This document shows, one piece after another, positions 56,051-64,000 of a stretch of DNA of 64,000 bases. The stretch is from Paenibacillus pinihumi DSM 23905 = JCM 16419 (GTDB taxonomy: Bacteria > Bacillota > Bacilli > Paenibacillales > Paenibacillaceae): the NCBI RefSeq assembly GCF_000422505.1, contig NZ_KE383868.1, positions 1-64,000 of the forward strand, written 5' to 3'. The translations under genes were made by a program, and so were the position numbers. Below the pieces are notes generated by a model that was not told where the DNA came from, ran no database searches, and was given only the letters and a program-made list of their open reading frames with translations. Position 1 is the stretch's first letter. Every line of letters starts with the position of its first letter.

Positions 56051-58309
56051 ATGAATCGCTTTAAAAAGCGGCTCGGGAAGCTTCGGGAGCAGGACCCGAA
56101 GCTGCTGATTGCTGCATTTATAGGTTTGCATGCTGTATTTTTGTTTATTTGGCTGGAGACCGGACTTACGATGTTTACCGGTCTTGGTTACACAGCTGAT
56201 TTTGTCCTGTTGATCGCTGTGGCTGCCGCCGGAAATGTGCTCGTATTTACCATTATGTTTGTAGTTTGCTTTTTACTAGTACAGCTTCCCTGGAGGCTCC
56301 CTATATATTTTATTGGAAGTATCGTAAGTATCTTTGCTGTGTTTCCGCAAATTTTTACATTTTTTAATATGAACTGGCCGGGAGCATTTATTCTGACAGC
56401 GGCTTTGGCTATATTTGGAATACTGGGAGGGTGCTTCATCTATCTGCTGCTGATCCCAATTAAGCGGATAGCGCCGCGCACAGTGACTTTAACTCTGGGT
56501 CCGTTGGTGCTGCTGGTGCTCTCATTGGGAGTTATCCATTACGGGGGGCTGCAGGCGAACGGCGCTGTCCCGGCACTCGTAAATTGGGAGCCGGCTCAAG
56601 ATGAGTCTGCCGCTGACTCGGCGCATCCTGATCCCCAGCTTGTTCCGCCTGTCACGGAAGGCAGCTATAAGGTGAGGACGTTCACCTACGGGAGTGGAAA
56701 TGACGCCAGAAGAAGCGAATTTGGACGAAATGCGGACTGGATCTCAACGACGGCTGATGCTTCTGCTTTCATTAAAGACTGGAGCAGGCTGAGAACTGTT
56801 TATTGGGGATTCGATGAAAAGGGGCTCCCGATCAACGGCAGAGTCTGGATGCCGGAAGGGGATGGGCCATTCCCGCTTGTCCTGGTCGTGCATGGGAACC
56901 ATAATATGGAGGATTTCTCCGATGACGGATATGCGTATTTGGGGGAATTGCTGGCAAGCAGAGGTTTCATAACCGTATCCATCGATGAGAATTTCGCAAA
57001 TTATTCAATGGTGTCCGGTATTCCTTCCGAAGATTATGCCCTTAGAGCATGGATGATGATTAAGCATTTGAAGCAGTTGGACGAGTGGAGCGATGACCGG
57101 AATCATACCTTATACAATAAGATTAATTTTGATGATATCGCACTGATTGGCCATTCCCGCGGCGGACAGGCCGCAGTGTTGGCGGCCGGATTCGATGATT
57201 ATTATGAGCGGGCCGGACGGAAGGACGTGCTGACCGGTATTCAGTACTCGATCAAGACGATTATTGCGATTGCTCCGACTGACAAAAAGCTCGAGAAGAG
57301 CTATCCTGATCTTAAAAATGTTAATTATTTTGTTATTCAAGGCGCCTATGATTCCGATGTCAGCACCTTTGACGGCGACCGCCAGTATGACCGTGTAACG
57401 TTCGAGCCGAGTGAAGTGGATCAAGGGTTCTATATGAAAGCTTCATTATATGTGGAGCAGGCCAATCACGGCCAGTTCAATACAAGCTGGGGCAAGCATG
57501 ATATCAAGCTGCCTTTCCGCATGCTGATGAACACGAATTCGATTATGGCGGGAGAGGAACAGCGACTGATTGCCAAAGCGTACATTGCCGCATTTTTGGA
57601 GGCGACAATTCACGGCCGCAAGGAATATATTCCGATGTTTAAGGACTGGCGAAAGATTACCGGTGTGCTGCCGCAAACCAATTATTTAAGCCGGTATGAT
57701 GACTCTGAAATGCTGCCGCTCGCAGATTATGAGGAGGATGAGAATCAGGAGACGACGACTTTGAAGAAGGGCAGTCTGGAGGCTGCGAATCTGATGGAAT
57801 GGGACGAGGAAAACAAGAAGAACCGGGTGAACGGCTCGCGGCTGAACCGGGCCGTCAGGCTGACTTGGGAGCAGGGGAAGGGAAGATATAGTCTTGAGAT
57901 CCCCAAGAGCACGGCTGAGAGGCTGAACAGCGCTTCAGAATTTGTGTTTTCCTTGGCACGAGATCCCGGGGCAGCTTCCGATGAACCGGAGGAGCTTGAT
58001 CTGTCCATACAAGTAACCTTGCAGGACGGGACAATGATCAAGCAGCCGCTGAGCAACTTCAAAGCTATACAGCCGGTCTTGATCAGCCAGTATCTTAACG
58101 TGACACTGCTTGAGCCGTTTATTCGCAACGGGAAGCTAAGTCCATCGGCCGAGTCCGTCTATCAGGATTTCTTCATTCCTCTGAACGGGTTTGATCGGGG
58201 AGACGGACAAAGTCTTGATGTCAAACAAATCCGGAAAATTGATTTTATATTCGATCAGACGCCGTCCGGCACGATTTGGCTGGATGATATACGGCTTGAT
58301 CAGTTATAG
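56051..58309 (+). CDS. Membrane-anchored alpha/beta hydrolase
   Basis: A 752-residue protein. Five TM helices fill about residues 20-180. The large extracytoplasmic part has an alpha/beta-hydrolase core with the oxyanion motif FPLVLVVHGNHNME and the nucleophile elbow IGHSRGGQAAVLAAG (catalytic Ser). A His in YVEQANHGQFNTSWGKHD is the probable third triad member. The last 150 residues look like a beta-sandwich. ATG 56051 follows AAGGAGAC; an ORF from 56000 has no SD. The substrate is unknown; lipase or peptidase-like acyl hydrolases are possible. Confidence 0.8.
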   Translation: MNRFKKRLGKLREQDPKLLIAAFIGLHAVFLFIWLETGLTMFTGLGYTADFVLLIAVAAAGNVLVFTIMFVVCFLLVQLPWRLPIYFIGSIVSIFAVFPQIFTFFNMNWPGAFILTAALAIFGILGGCFIYLLLIPIKRIAPRTVTLTLGPLVLLVLSLGVIHYGGLQANGAVPALVNWEPAQDESAADSAHPDPQLVPPVTEGSYKVRTFTYGSGNDARRSEFGRNADWISTTADASAFIKDWSRLRTVYWGFDEKGLPINGRVWMPEGDGPFPLVLVVHGNHNMEDFSDDGYAYLGELLASRGFITVSIDENFANYSMVSGIPSEDYALRAWMMIKHLKQLDEWSDDRNHTLYNKINFDDIALIGHSRGGQAAVLAAGFDDYYERAGRKDVLTGIQYSIKTIIAIAPTDKKLEKSYPDLKNVNYFVIQGAYDSDVSTFDGDRQYDRVTFEPSEVDQGFYMKASLYVEQANHGQFNTSWGKHDIKLPFRMLMNTNSIMAGEEQRLIAKAYIAAFLEATIHGRKEYIPMFKDWRKITGVLPQTNYLSRYDDSEMLPLADYEEDENQETTTLKKGSLEAANLMEWDEENKKNRVNGSRLNRAVRLTWEQGKGRYSLEIPKSTAERLNSASEFVFSLARDPGAASDEPEELDLSIQVTLQDGTMIKQPLSNFKAIQPVLISQYLNVTLLEPFIRNGKLSPSAESVYQDFFIPLNGFDRGDGQSLDVKQIRKIDFIFDQTPSGTIWLDDIRLDQL

Positions 58310-58368
58310 AGGACAAAATTTACGAAATTCGGCTAGGGTTAAATGGGTCATGGGTCATCTGAAGCTGG

Positions 58369-58430
58369 AAAAAGCCTCTGTCACTGCCGGAATGGAATGC
58401 TCCATTCCGGCGGCGGCAGAGGCTTTGCTT
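58369..58430. terminator. Bidirectional terminator between hydrolase and XerS genes
   Basis: AAAGCCTCTGTC and GGCAGAGGCTTT enclose the second stem CCGGAATGGA/TCCATTCCGG, forming a long hairpin between converging genes. Confidence 0.8.
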
Positions 58431-58442
58431 ATTTCCGGGGAC

Positions 58443-59522
58443 TTAATCCTTGAGATGGTCAATCGCTTCAGCCATCGTCCGGTCAGTCAGGTGTGCGTAG
58501 ATTTGGGTTGTCTCCGGGGAAGAATGGCCAAGCTGTTCCTGGGTTTTGTAAATATCATTGCGCAAATAGTAATCGGTAGCAAAGGAATGCCTCAGCTTGT
58601 GAACGGACAGGTAAGGCTTGCCGAAGCGCTTCGCATATTTGATGACCATTTCCTGAATGGCCCGCTTCGTCATGCGGGAGCCCTCCGTTTTGCCGTTGGC
58701 GATAGCGAGGAACAATGCTTTCTCCCGTTTTAGCGGACGATACTCCCGCTCACGCAGAGCGAAATATTCATTCAGGTCATCAACAGCCTCCTGACGGAAA
58801 TAGACTGGAGTCTTGAAGGTGTCGTCATTGGCTCCCTTGCGGTATACGTAAGCGAGCTTCTTCTTCAGGTCAATATCGTCGATGTTCAAATTAACGACCT
58901 CGGATACACGCAGGCCTGAATTCAGAATCAGAATAATGATGCAGGCGTCTCGTACCTTATTTTTCTCATAGGAGTAAAGCGCCTGCTTGTTCTTTTCTAC
59001 GTCAATCGGATATTGGCTCTTTATGTAATGAATAAACTCATAAATTTCCTCTTCCTGCAGCAGCTTGCCTTCGAGCTTGGACGCTGTATCCTTGGGCTTA
59101 TGGGTCCGCTTGATCGAGACCTTGGCCATCACATTGCGTTTGAGCAGCGGGTAAAACTGTTCATCCTCGGCAATCTGGCTTAAATAATGGAACAGCGAGC
59201 GCAGTGAGGAGAGCTTGCGGGATATCGTAGTCCGGTTGTTTGTCTCCGGCTTGAACGTTGACAGAAACATTTTATAATGATCAATGCTGTCCATGTGCAG
59301 CTTCTCCAAATCCTCCAGCGGAATTTCTTTGAACGTGGTTGCCGCGGTCAAGCCTTCCGCTATGAGCCAGCCCATGAAGGTCTCATAATCACGGACATAT
59401 TCAAGCAGGGAGGACGGGGACAAATCGGGCAGCTTGTAGTTAATAAATTTCTCCACATACCAGGGCATTGCCGGGGTTCGCTTGTCGAGCTCTATGCGGT
59501 CCTTTACTTTCAAAATGTTCAA
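58443..59522 (-). CDS. xerS: Tyrosine recombinase XerS-like
   Basis: A 359-residue tyrosine recombinase. The N-terminal SAM-like domain starts RTPAMPWYVEKFINYKLP. The catalytic domain shows Arg in LNSGLRVSEVVNL, Lys near YVYRKGAND, HKLRHSFAT (His-x-x-Arg), His in LGHSSPETTQ and the nucleophile Tyr in IYAHLTDR. This N-terminal form with MPWYV, and the spacing, match XerS, which resolves chromosome dimers at a dif-like site alone, as in streptococci. XerC/D-type recombinases remain an alternative. No dif-like site was recognised in the adjacent sequence. Confidence 0.85.
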   Translation of the reverse strand: MNILKVKDRIELDKRTPAMPWYVEKFINYKLPDLSPSSLLEYVRDYETFMGWLIAEGLTAATTFKEIPLEDLEKLHMDSIDHYKMFLSTFKPETNNRTTISRKLSSLRSLFHYLSQIAEDEQFYPLLKRNVMAKVSIKRTHKPKDTASKLEGKLLQEEEIYEFIHYIKSQYPIDVEKNKQALYSYEKNKVRDACIIILILNSGLRVSEVVNLNIDDIDLKKKLAYVYRKGANDDTFKTPVYFRQEAVDDLNEYFALREREYRPLKREKALFLAIANGKTEGSRMTKRAIQEMVIKYAKRFGKPYLSVHKLRHSFATDYYLRNDIYKTQEQLGHSSPETTQIYAHLTDRTMAEAIDHLKD

Positions 59523-59674
59523 GTTGGCTCACCTCTATCCTCTATTGTAGCAAGCACCGCCTATGGCTGTATACCCTGACATTACCAAGCCATCTTAGGG
59601 GAGTTATCTAGTATAATGGGACATGAGCGCCTTTAAAGCGCGGATAACGCTTTCATACATAGGAGGGAATTCGA

Positions 59675-59770
59675 TTGGAAAGGAAGATTCCGACCAAGGA
59701 GGAACTGCTCGTCATTCTGGAGCAAATCAAGCAGGAAACCGGACAAGGGAGCAAAAGAAATAGCTTGTAG
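59675..59770 (+). CDS. Small ORF, 31 residues, unrecognised
   Basis: TTG 59675 is preceded by AGGAGGG (59661-59667) at 7 bases, an ideal spacing. The short peptide begins MERKIPTKEELLVILEQIKQ and could form an amphipathic helix. TATAAT (in CTAGTATAATGG near 59615) lies about 60 bases upstream. No family recognised; the signals, rather than the sequence, are what make it look like a gene. Confidence 0.45.
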   Translation: MERKIPTKEELLVILEQIKQETGQGSKRNSL

Positions 59771-59846
59771 AAGCTCTGCTTGAAAACATTTGGACGCCAT
59801 ATTAGAGGTTTAACAGCCAATAATTGAAGGGCAGCCTTGGAAAAAA

Positions 59847-59912
59847 GAAAAACAGTGCCTGTTTGTACCGGGATGCTCCCGGGTAATAGTAGACAGGCGC
59901 TGTTTTTTTATA
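59847..59912 (+). terminator. Terminator downstream of the small ORF
   Basis: AAAAACAGTGCCTGT and ACAGGCGCTGTTTTT form a stem with an internal GGGA/TCCC hairpin and a T-run. The 165 bp to the next gene end hold nothing recognised. Confidence 0.8.
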
Positions 59913-60075
59913 AAAAAAATTGTGACGGAATTGCAACCTTTGGCGCATCTGTTCCGTCTTATTATTTAGAAACAAAAAACCACCTGGGAAGAGGTGGTCG
60001 CGGGGATGATGAGTGTTCTTGCGGGTTTAAGCGTGGAGTGTGGCTCATTGATATAATTGCAGTTATGTCAATGAA

Positions 60076-60552
60076 CTAAAGCACTCTGCGTGCAGTAACA
60101 TATTTATTTTTCCAGTAGCTGTTATTGATATCTGTAATGGTTACGCCCTGACTAGTGGAAGCATGGATCATTTTGTTGTCACCTATGTAGATCGCAACGT
60201 GGCTTATGCTTTTTCCGTTTGTATTGAAGAACATGAGGTCACCGCGGCTCAAGGAGCTTTTGCTGACTTTTTCGCCAATTCCTGCTTGGTCGGAAGACGT
60301 GCGGGGCAGAGAAATATCACTTTGATTGAATACGTATTGTACAAAGGAAGAACAGTCGAATGAACTGGTCGTTCCGGAAGAACCATATCTATATGGGGTT
60401 CCCAAGAGATCTTTTCCAGCTGAAATGATTTCAGTAGCTTCGGACGTAGCGGCGCTGACTTGATTGGACGGACCAAAAGCCAAAGCAGAGAGTCCGATGG
60501 ATGTGCACAAGCATGTCATGATAAGTTTACGGTAAAATTTTTGTTTAAACAT
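60076..60552 (-). CDS. Secreted NlpC/P60 cell-wall hydrolase
   Basis: A 158-residue secreted endopeptidase. Signal peptide about 1-34 (ending VSAA). The NlpC/P60 domain fills the rest: catalytic Cys in SFDCSSFVQYVF, His in ISHVAIYIGDN and the third polar residue in HASTSQG. It would cut D-gamma-glutamyl-diaminopimelate bonds in peptidoglycan stems. It lacks LysM or SH3 targeting domains. The start follows GGAGGGAAAAACC. Nothing resembling a c-di-AMP riboswitch was found upstream. Confidence 0.92.
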   Translation of the reverse strand: MFKQKFYRKLIMTCLCTSIGLSALAFGPSNQVSAATSEATEIISAGKDLLGTPYRYGSSGTTSSFDCSSFVQYVFNQSDISLPRTSSDQAGIGEKVSKSSLSRGDLMFFNTNGKSISHVAIYIGDNKMIHASTSQGVTITDINNSYWKNKYVTARRVL

Positions 60553-60801
60553 ATTCCCGGTTTTTCCCTCCGTTTGTTGTCGAAGTATGAAGACTTCACT
60601 TGTTTCGTGGAGCCAAGAATAACTATACCACAGATTTTTTTAACAATTATTTACAGTAAGAGTGAAAAGGCTATCCCTTCAACGATCCTCCGCGTTTATG
60701 AGATTACCATGAAAAAATTCTAATTTTTAAACCTGGCATAAAGACAGGATTCTCATAATAAAGCTGCAAGGGGAACGGAATTGTTTGGCTTTGAATTATT
60801 A

Positions 60802-60817
60802 GTTTACATAATATATA
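60802..60817 (+). repeat. 16-bp inverted repeat, left arm
   Basis: GTTTACATAATATATA is the exact reverse complement of 61130-61145. The arms bound a 344-bp segment with two small ORFs. Confidence 0.7.
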
Positions 60818-60918
60818 TTACGTTTACTTATTTCCGTTCATTTTGAATCGTGATGATTCGCTATTGGCGTGGCTGCTTATTATAGAAGGAAGAGGATTTA
60901 TTTCACTCTTACTGGACA

Positions 60919-61017
60919 ATGGCTTTGCTGTACATGCCCTGTGTGATTGCATATTTCATACTGAACATCAGAGGAGGATTTGTACTGTCTTTTGTAATTA
61001 AAAATGGGGAAGGATAA
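60919..61017 (+). CDS. Small hydrophobic ORF, 32 residues, unrecognised
   Basis: It reads MALLYMPCVIAYFILNIRGG and continues hydrophobic before ending IKNGEG; a single TM helix is likely. The stop TAA shares its last A with the ATG of the next small ORF. No clear SD. It lies within the inverted repeats. Confidence 0.25.
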   Translation: MALLYMPCVIAYFILNIRGGFVLSFVIKNGEG

Positions 61018-61196
61018 TGGGAGTGAATGGCAAGCATTTTGTAGCTAGCGTTGAGGATGGGACGTGGATTGCTGCCCGGGCTCAAAGGAGTCATTTAAAG
61101 TGGACGGAAGCTATTGAAAGTATACATATTATATATTATGTAAACCTAAATTCTATCAACACCAGTCATCACTATATTGTAAATCTATTTTTATAA
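61017..61196 (+). CDS. Small ORF, 59 residues, unrecognised
   Basis: It reads MGVNGKHFVASVEDGTWIAA and then becomes basic and finally AT-rich, crossing the right inverted repeat. The first 30 residues look protein-like, the rest does not, so this may be a truncated gene fragment. AAGGA lies just upstream. Confidence 0.25.
   Translation: MGVNGKHFVASVEDGTWIAARAQRSHLKWTEAIESIHIIYYVNLNSINTSHHYIVNLFL
61130..61145 (-). repeat. 16-bp inverted repeat, right arm
   Basis: TATATATTATGTAAAC, partner of 60802-60817. Confidence 0.7.
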
Positions 61197-61264
61197 ATTG
61201 ATTTACAATGTTATCCTTTTTTTATATAGTGAAGTGGCAAGACTATGAAAATTGGGGGAATAGA

Positions 61265-61816
61265 ATGGTATTTGTTCAGATGACGCAGCAAGACCTGAAT
61301 TCAATGGAAGACGAAAGATTGGCATGGACTTGTATCGAACCTGCTCTTATGGAGGTCAGGGGCAAGAGTGAAACGGTAAAAGCAGCGGTAGTTCAACGTC
61401 TTCATGCTGCACAGCGTGCAATTTTCATGTTCCGGGTTATGTATGATCATGCCAAAGGTTCAGCAGGAGAATACTATGGTTGGCTTTCGATTCTAAAAAA
61501 ACAGGAAGGCTATTGGTCTGGCGTCATAAGCGGTTTGCAATTTTTTGAGGATACGGAAATGCAGGAGCACCTTGAGGAGTCAATTCGGGTCATTGAAGTG
61601 CAGAATCGAAGAAAAGGCCGGCAGTGGGAGGACAATGTGCTTACTGATCTTGACCGTGAACCTGAACTCAAGAGAGGCATGGAGCAGCAATATGGGCTGT
61701 TCAAAAAGCTTGCGGATGCAAGTATTGCGAGAATTGCTGCCTATATAAGACGCAGCCCGGAACTTTTTATCCAACTGGAACATGCGGACGAAAAGCCGCT
61801 TGATGGATACCGCTAA
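61265..61816 (+). CDS. Hypothetical protein, 183 residues
   Basis: Not recognised. The protein is rich in charged residues and helices, with no signal peptide, TM segment or known motif. The middle reads FMFRVMYDHAKGSAGEYYGW and LKKQEGYWSGVISGLQFFED. ATG 61265 follows GGGGGAATAG; an ORF from 61208 extends it without an SD. It ends before a hairpin that also serves the convergent recombinase gene. Confidence 0.65.
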   Translation: MVFVQMTQQDLNSMEDERLAWTCIEPALMEVRGKSETVKAAVVQRLHAAQRAIFMFRVMYDHAKGSAGEYYGWLSILKKQEGYWSGVISGLQFFEDTEMQEHLEESIRVIEVQNRRKGRQWEDNVLTDLDREPELKRGMEQQYGLFKKLADASIARIAAYIRRSPELFIQLEHADEKPLDGYR

Positions 61817-61840
61817 TTAATAGATTCATCTTATCTTTTT

Positions 61841-61878
61841 CGTGCTGTCCCTGCTCAGGGGCAGCACGATTTTATTTT
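61841..61878. terminator. Bidirectional terminator between hypothetical gene and recombinase
   Basis: CGTGCTG and CAGCACG with inner TCCC/GGGG pairing, then ATTTTATTTT. Confidence 0.75.
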
Positions 61879-61891
61879 GATTCCTGAAGAT

Positions 61892-62995
61892 TTATAGATC
61901 TACATAATCACTAACGTCCCGTTCTTTTTTCATAATACGGCTCAGATAGTTGTCTTTTGTGATTTTGGTGCTGGAATGGTCCAACGTCTCCGATATCCAG
62001 TCAAGTGGAGCGCCCTTGGCGTAGGCCGTCTGTGTAAAGTAATGCCTCAAATAATGGGGTGTAATGCGATTGCCATGGATTGTCGTTAGTCCGGCTTCGG
62101 CCATGCACTGAGACAGGGAGGTGGACAGGCTCGATAAGGAATAATGCTTATGATGGCGGTTTGGGTAAAACGGCGAGCTGTCCTTGCCATTCACTTCCGT
62201 ACACATGCCGAGCCTGCGGCGGTATTCCAGCAACGCTTCGAGTGCGTAATCCTTAATATGGGCATGGCGCAGCTTGTCCCGTTTGGTCTTTGTCCGCAAG
62301 TAGTATCGTTTGCGGCGCGGATCATAGTAGAGATCACCCCAACACGGGGCAATAACCTCATTCAGGCGCAGTCCGCTTGTCGCCAGAATCAACAGCAATG
62401 CTTTTATCTTCGGATTATCCTCATAATATGCAATCGCCTGCCGCAAATCTGTTTCTTCTATATCATGGTCGGGAATCTCCGCACGGTTTTTATGAACAGG
62501 GCGCAGACCCCGCGCAATATTTTTGCTCAAATAATTTTCCTCATAACACCACTTCAAAAAAGACTGCACAATGACAACCTTCTTTCCTAGCGTGCTGCTC
62601 TTCTTCGTCCGCTGTTCCAAATGAGACTGGAACAACTCCATATCCATACGGGTAAGCTCCCGTATATCCGCTTTGCCAAGCTCGGTTACATAACGAAGCA
62701 GAACCAGCAGCTCCCGCAAATATTCTTTTTTCGTACTGGCCTTGCGCCGCTTATCCCGGTTGTGAACATATAAGTACATCATCCCCAGATTGGAAATAGG
62801 GGAGAAGTTATAATTGCCCTGTTCATCTTCATCGGCAGAAATGATCTTCATGACGCTCTGAACATGCGTATCTTCCAGCATAAAGGGAAGCAGCGCCGCA
62901 GTGGGAAGGGAATGGACGGATGCGGAGCCATCAACTAAATAGGAGACATCTTGTCCCGGTATTAAATTGCTCACCACTAGTTCATCTCCATTCAT
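61892..62995 (-). CDS. Tyrosine recombinase/integrase
   Basis: A 367-residue site-specific recombinase. An N-terminal SAM-like domain (about 85-170) and a catalytic domain contain Arg in ATSGLRLNEVIAP, Lys in RTKTKRDKLR, HYLRHYF (His-x-x-Arg), His in LDHSSTKITKDNY and the Tyr of that same segment. The first 75 residues are an extra N-terminal part not typical of XerC/D. It differs from the XerS-like protein nearby and may be a phage- or element-type integrase or a chromosomal homologue. No attachment site was recognised. Confidence 0.85.
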   Translation of the reverse strand: MNGDELVVSNLIPGQDVSYLVDGSASVHSLPTAALLPFMLEDTHVQSVMKIISADEDEQGNYNFSPISNLGMMYLYVHNRDKRRKASTKKEYLRELLVLLRYVTELGKADIRELTRMDMELFQSHLEQRTKKSSTLGKKVVIVQSFLKWCYEENYLSKNIARGLRPVHKNRAEIPDHDIEETDLRQAIAYYEDNPKIKALLLILATSGLRLNEVIAPCWGDLYYDPRRKRYYLRTKTKRDKLRHAHIKDYALEALLEYRRRLGMCTEVNGKDSSPFYPNRHHKHYSLSSLSTSLSQCMAEAGLTTIHGNRITPHYLRHYFTQTAYAKGAPLDWISETLDHSSTKITKDNYLSRIMKKERDVSDYVDL

Positions 62996-63378
62996 GGTTA
63001 GACTGAATTATATATTTCTAAATAAAACTTCTATTCCTAAGTATATATAAAAACAAAACAAATGGACAGATACATAACATAATTATACCAATTGATAACC
63101 TGTTTAAAAAGCTAATAAGACACAAGAAATGCATAAAGGAGGATCGATCTAAAATAACAGTACAATCTTTTAGATTGAACTTAATAATCTTAATTACGAT
63201 AAAATTATAAAACTGAATTCGAATTTTGAGTTCAAATTAATATTAAAATTAATAAAGAAAATTGATATTCTAATCTTTATAAAATGCGATTGGAATTGTA
63301 TAATAGATTGATCACATCTATAAAATGACTCTGATTTTGAAACGAAATGATGCTCATTAAAGAAAGGCGAAGATACAG
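62996..63378 (+). other. AT-rich intergenic region before the edge gene
   Basis: These 380 bases have no gene. A TATAAT (63299-63304) could be the -10 of the edge gene; the -35 is poor. An inverted repeat GAATTCGAATTTTGAGTTC is present near 63216. Confidence 0.4.
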
Positions 63379-64000
63379 ATGATAACCGGACCGCATAGCG
63401 AATATCTGGACGTCACCCAGGCCGCTGAAGCACTGGGCATAACTCCGACATCTTTATATAAAATTATTAATCATACTGATCCGTCCAAACGGCTGGAGCC
63501 TGTTAACCGGACAACCCATCGCGGTGATGGGGGATATCGTTTTCGATCCGGGGACGTAGAGCAGTTAAAGGGGCACTATACGAAACAAGATCTTACCTCA
63601 GCAGAGGCCGCAAAAAAGATTGGCCGTTCGACCACCTTTATTCATAAGCTGCTGCATGAAGGGAGCCTGGCCTTTTATGAGGGAGAGTACCGGGGCAAGC
63701 GGACATATTTTATAGAAGAAACAGAATTGGAACGGTATGTGCAGGAGAACCCGGATGCGGGCAAGTACGAGACCATTTACGACAAGAAAACCGGGCTGTT
63801 CCTTTATCAGCCGTTTGTGAAGGAAGACAGGAAGGCCCGGTTAATGGAGCTGAAGCGGGTCAGCAATCGTCAGGTGGAGGCGATCTTGCAAACGGAAGAC
63901 AATGAACGTCTTCTATATAAGGAAGCTGTGGCAGACGGCTGGCATCCGGAGCTTCATATTTCAGACCGCAAGCTGAATACCGCCTATGGCTATGCCTTGT
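63379..64000 (+). CDS. DNA-binding protein with two excisionase-like HTH domains (partial)
   Basis: The gene runs off the right edge after 207 codons. ATG 63379 follows AGAAAGGCGAAG. The first HTH (about 9-50) reads YLDVTQAAEALGITPTSLYK; the second (about 70-110) reads TSAEAAKKIGRSTTFIHKLL, both resembling MerR/excisionase HTH_17 units. A segment rich in charged residues follows, from about 140. It could regulate transcription or help a recombinase. The C-terminus is not visible. Confidence 0.75.
   Translation, partial: MITGPHSEYLDVTQAAEALGITPTSLYKIINHTDPSKRLEPVNRTTHRGDGGYRFRSGDVEQLKGHYTKQDLTSAEAAKKIGRSTTFIHKLLHEGSLAFYEGEYRGKRTYFIEETELERYVQENPDAGKYETIYDKKTGLFLYQPFVKEDRKARLMELKRVSNRQVEAILQTEDNERLLYKEAVADGWHPELHISDRKLNTAYGYAL

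Noticed and set aside
59837-60079. 80-codon ORF after the small ORF
   Set aside because: It runs through a terminator hairpin, lacks an SD and has no protein-like features.
60553-60760. c-di-AMP (ydaO) riboswitch upstream of the NlpC/P60 gene
   Set aside because: These riboswitches often precede such genes, but none of the conserved segments was seen and the leader is short.

Overview
The window looks like chromosomal DNA of a Paenibacillus-type soil Firmicute. The evidence is the gene content: YesM/YesN-type two-component pairs beside CUT1 sugar transporters, LplA/LplB/LplC-like transporter sets without their own ATPase, an S-layer-homology (SLH) anchored glycosidase, CcpA (cre) sites, strong Gram-positive Shine-Dalgarno sequences with TTG/GTG starts, SEDS proteins, and a XerS-type recombinase. 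No rRNA, tRNA or insertion sequence was recognised.

Layout. 1-215: the leader end of a type I-C CRISPR array that continues off the left edge. 414-900: a decayed gene. 1328-6356: an OmpR-type regulator and kinase, an FG-GAP lipoprotein and two tandem FtsW/RodA/SpoVE-family genes. 6440-8002 (minus strand): a secreted GH18 chitinase with a C-terminal beta-trefoil-like domain. 8944-9366: a VOC-fold protein.

9714-40021 is a 30-kb carbohydrate-acquisition region, all on the plus strand. It holds (i) kinase, AraC-type regulator, binding protein and two permeases; (ii) a second kinase and regulator followed by an LplB/LplC/LplA-type transporter, a cytoplasmic GH110-like alpha-1,3-galactosidase, a GH95 alpha-L-fucosidase and a HAD phosphatase; (iii) a membrane-anchored AraC-type regulator, a third transporter, and a 1360-residue SLH-anchored GH27 alpha-galactosidase. 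The enzyme set (surface GH27, imported-oligosaccharide GH110 and GH95) is what would be needed to take apart glycans carrying both alpha-galactose and alpha-L-fucose, for example blood-group-B-like structures. The promoters of the third transporter and of the GH27 gene, 4 kb apart, share one architecture: two TGTAC boxes 20 bp apart, TATAAT 30 bp after the second box, then a cre site. This points to one activator (most simply the adjacent AraC-type protein) plus CcpA repression. It is the most interesting signal in the window.

40463-47585: housekeeping and accessory genes: TrhO-like rhodanese, GNAT acetyltransferase, TVP38-like membrane protein, an oxalate-decarboxylase-like bicupin with an altered active-site lid, HAD hydrolase, DUF1304 protein, a frameshifted aminoglycoside-phosphotransferase-like pseudogene, and a YdjM-type membrane protein. 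47816-51164: a MoxR/DUF58/DUF4129 operon. 51396-55854: a phosphorelay (Hpt-REC-degenerate GGDEF protein, lone receiver, hybrid kinase). 56051-58309: a membrane-fused alpha/beta hydrolase. 58443-64000: XerS, an NlpC/P60 hydrolase, small unrecognised ORFs between 16-bp inverted repeats, a second tyrosine recombinase, and a two-HTH DNA-binding protein running off the right edge.
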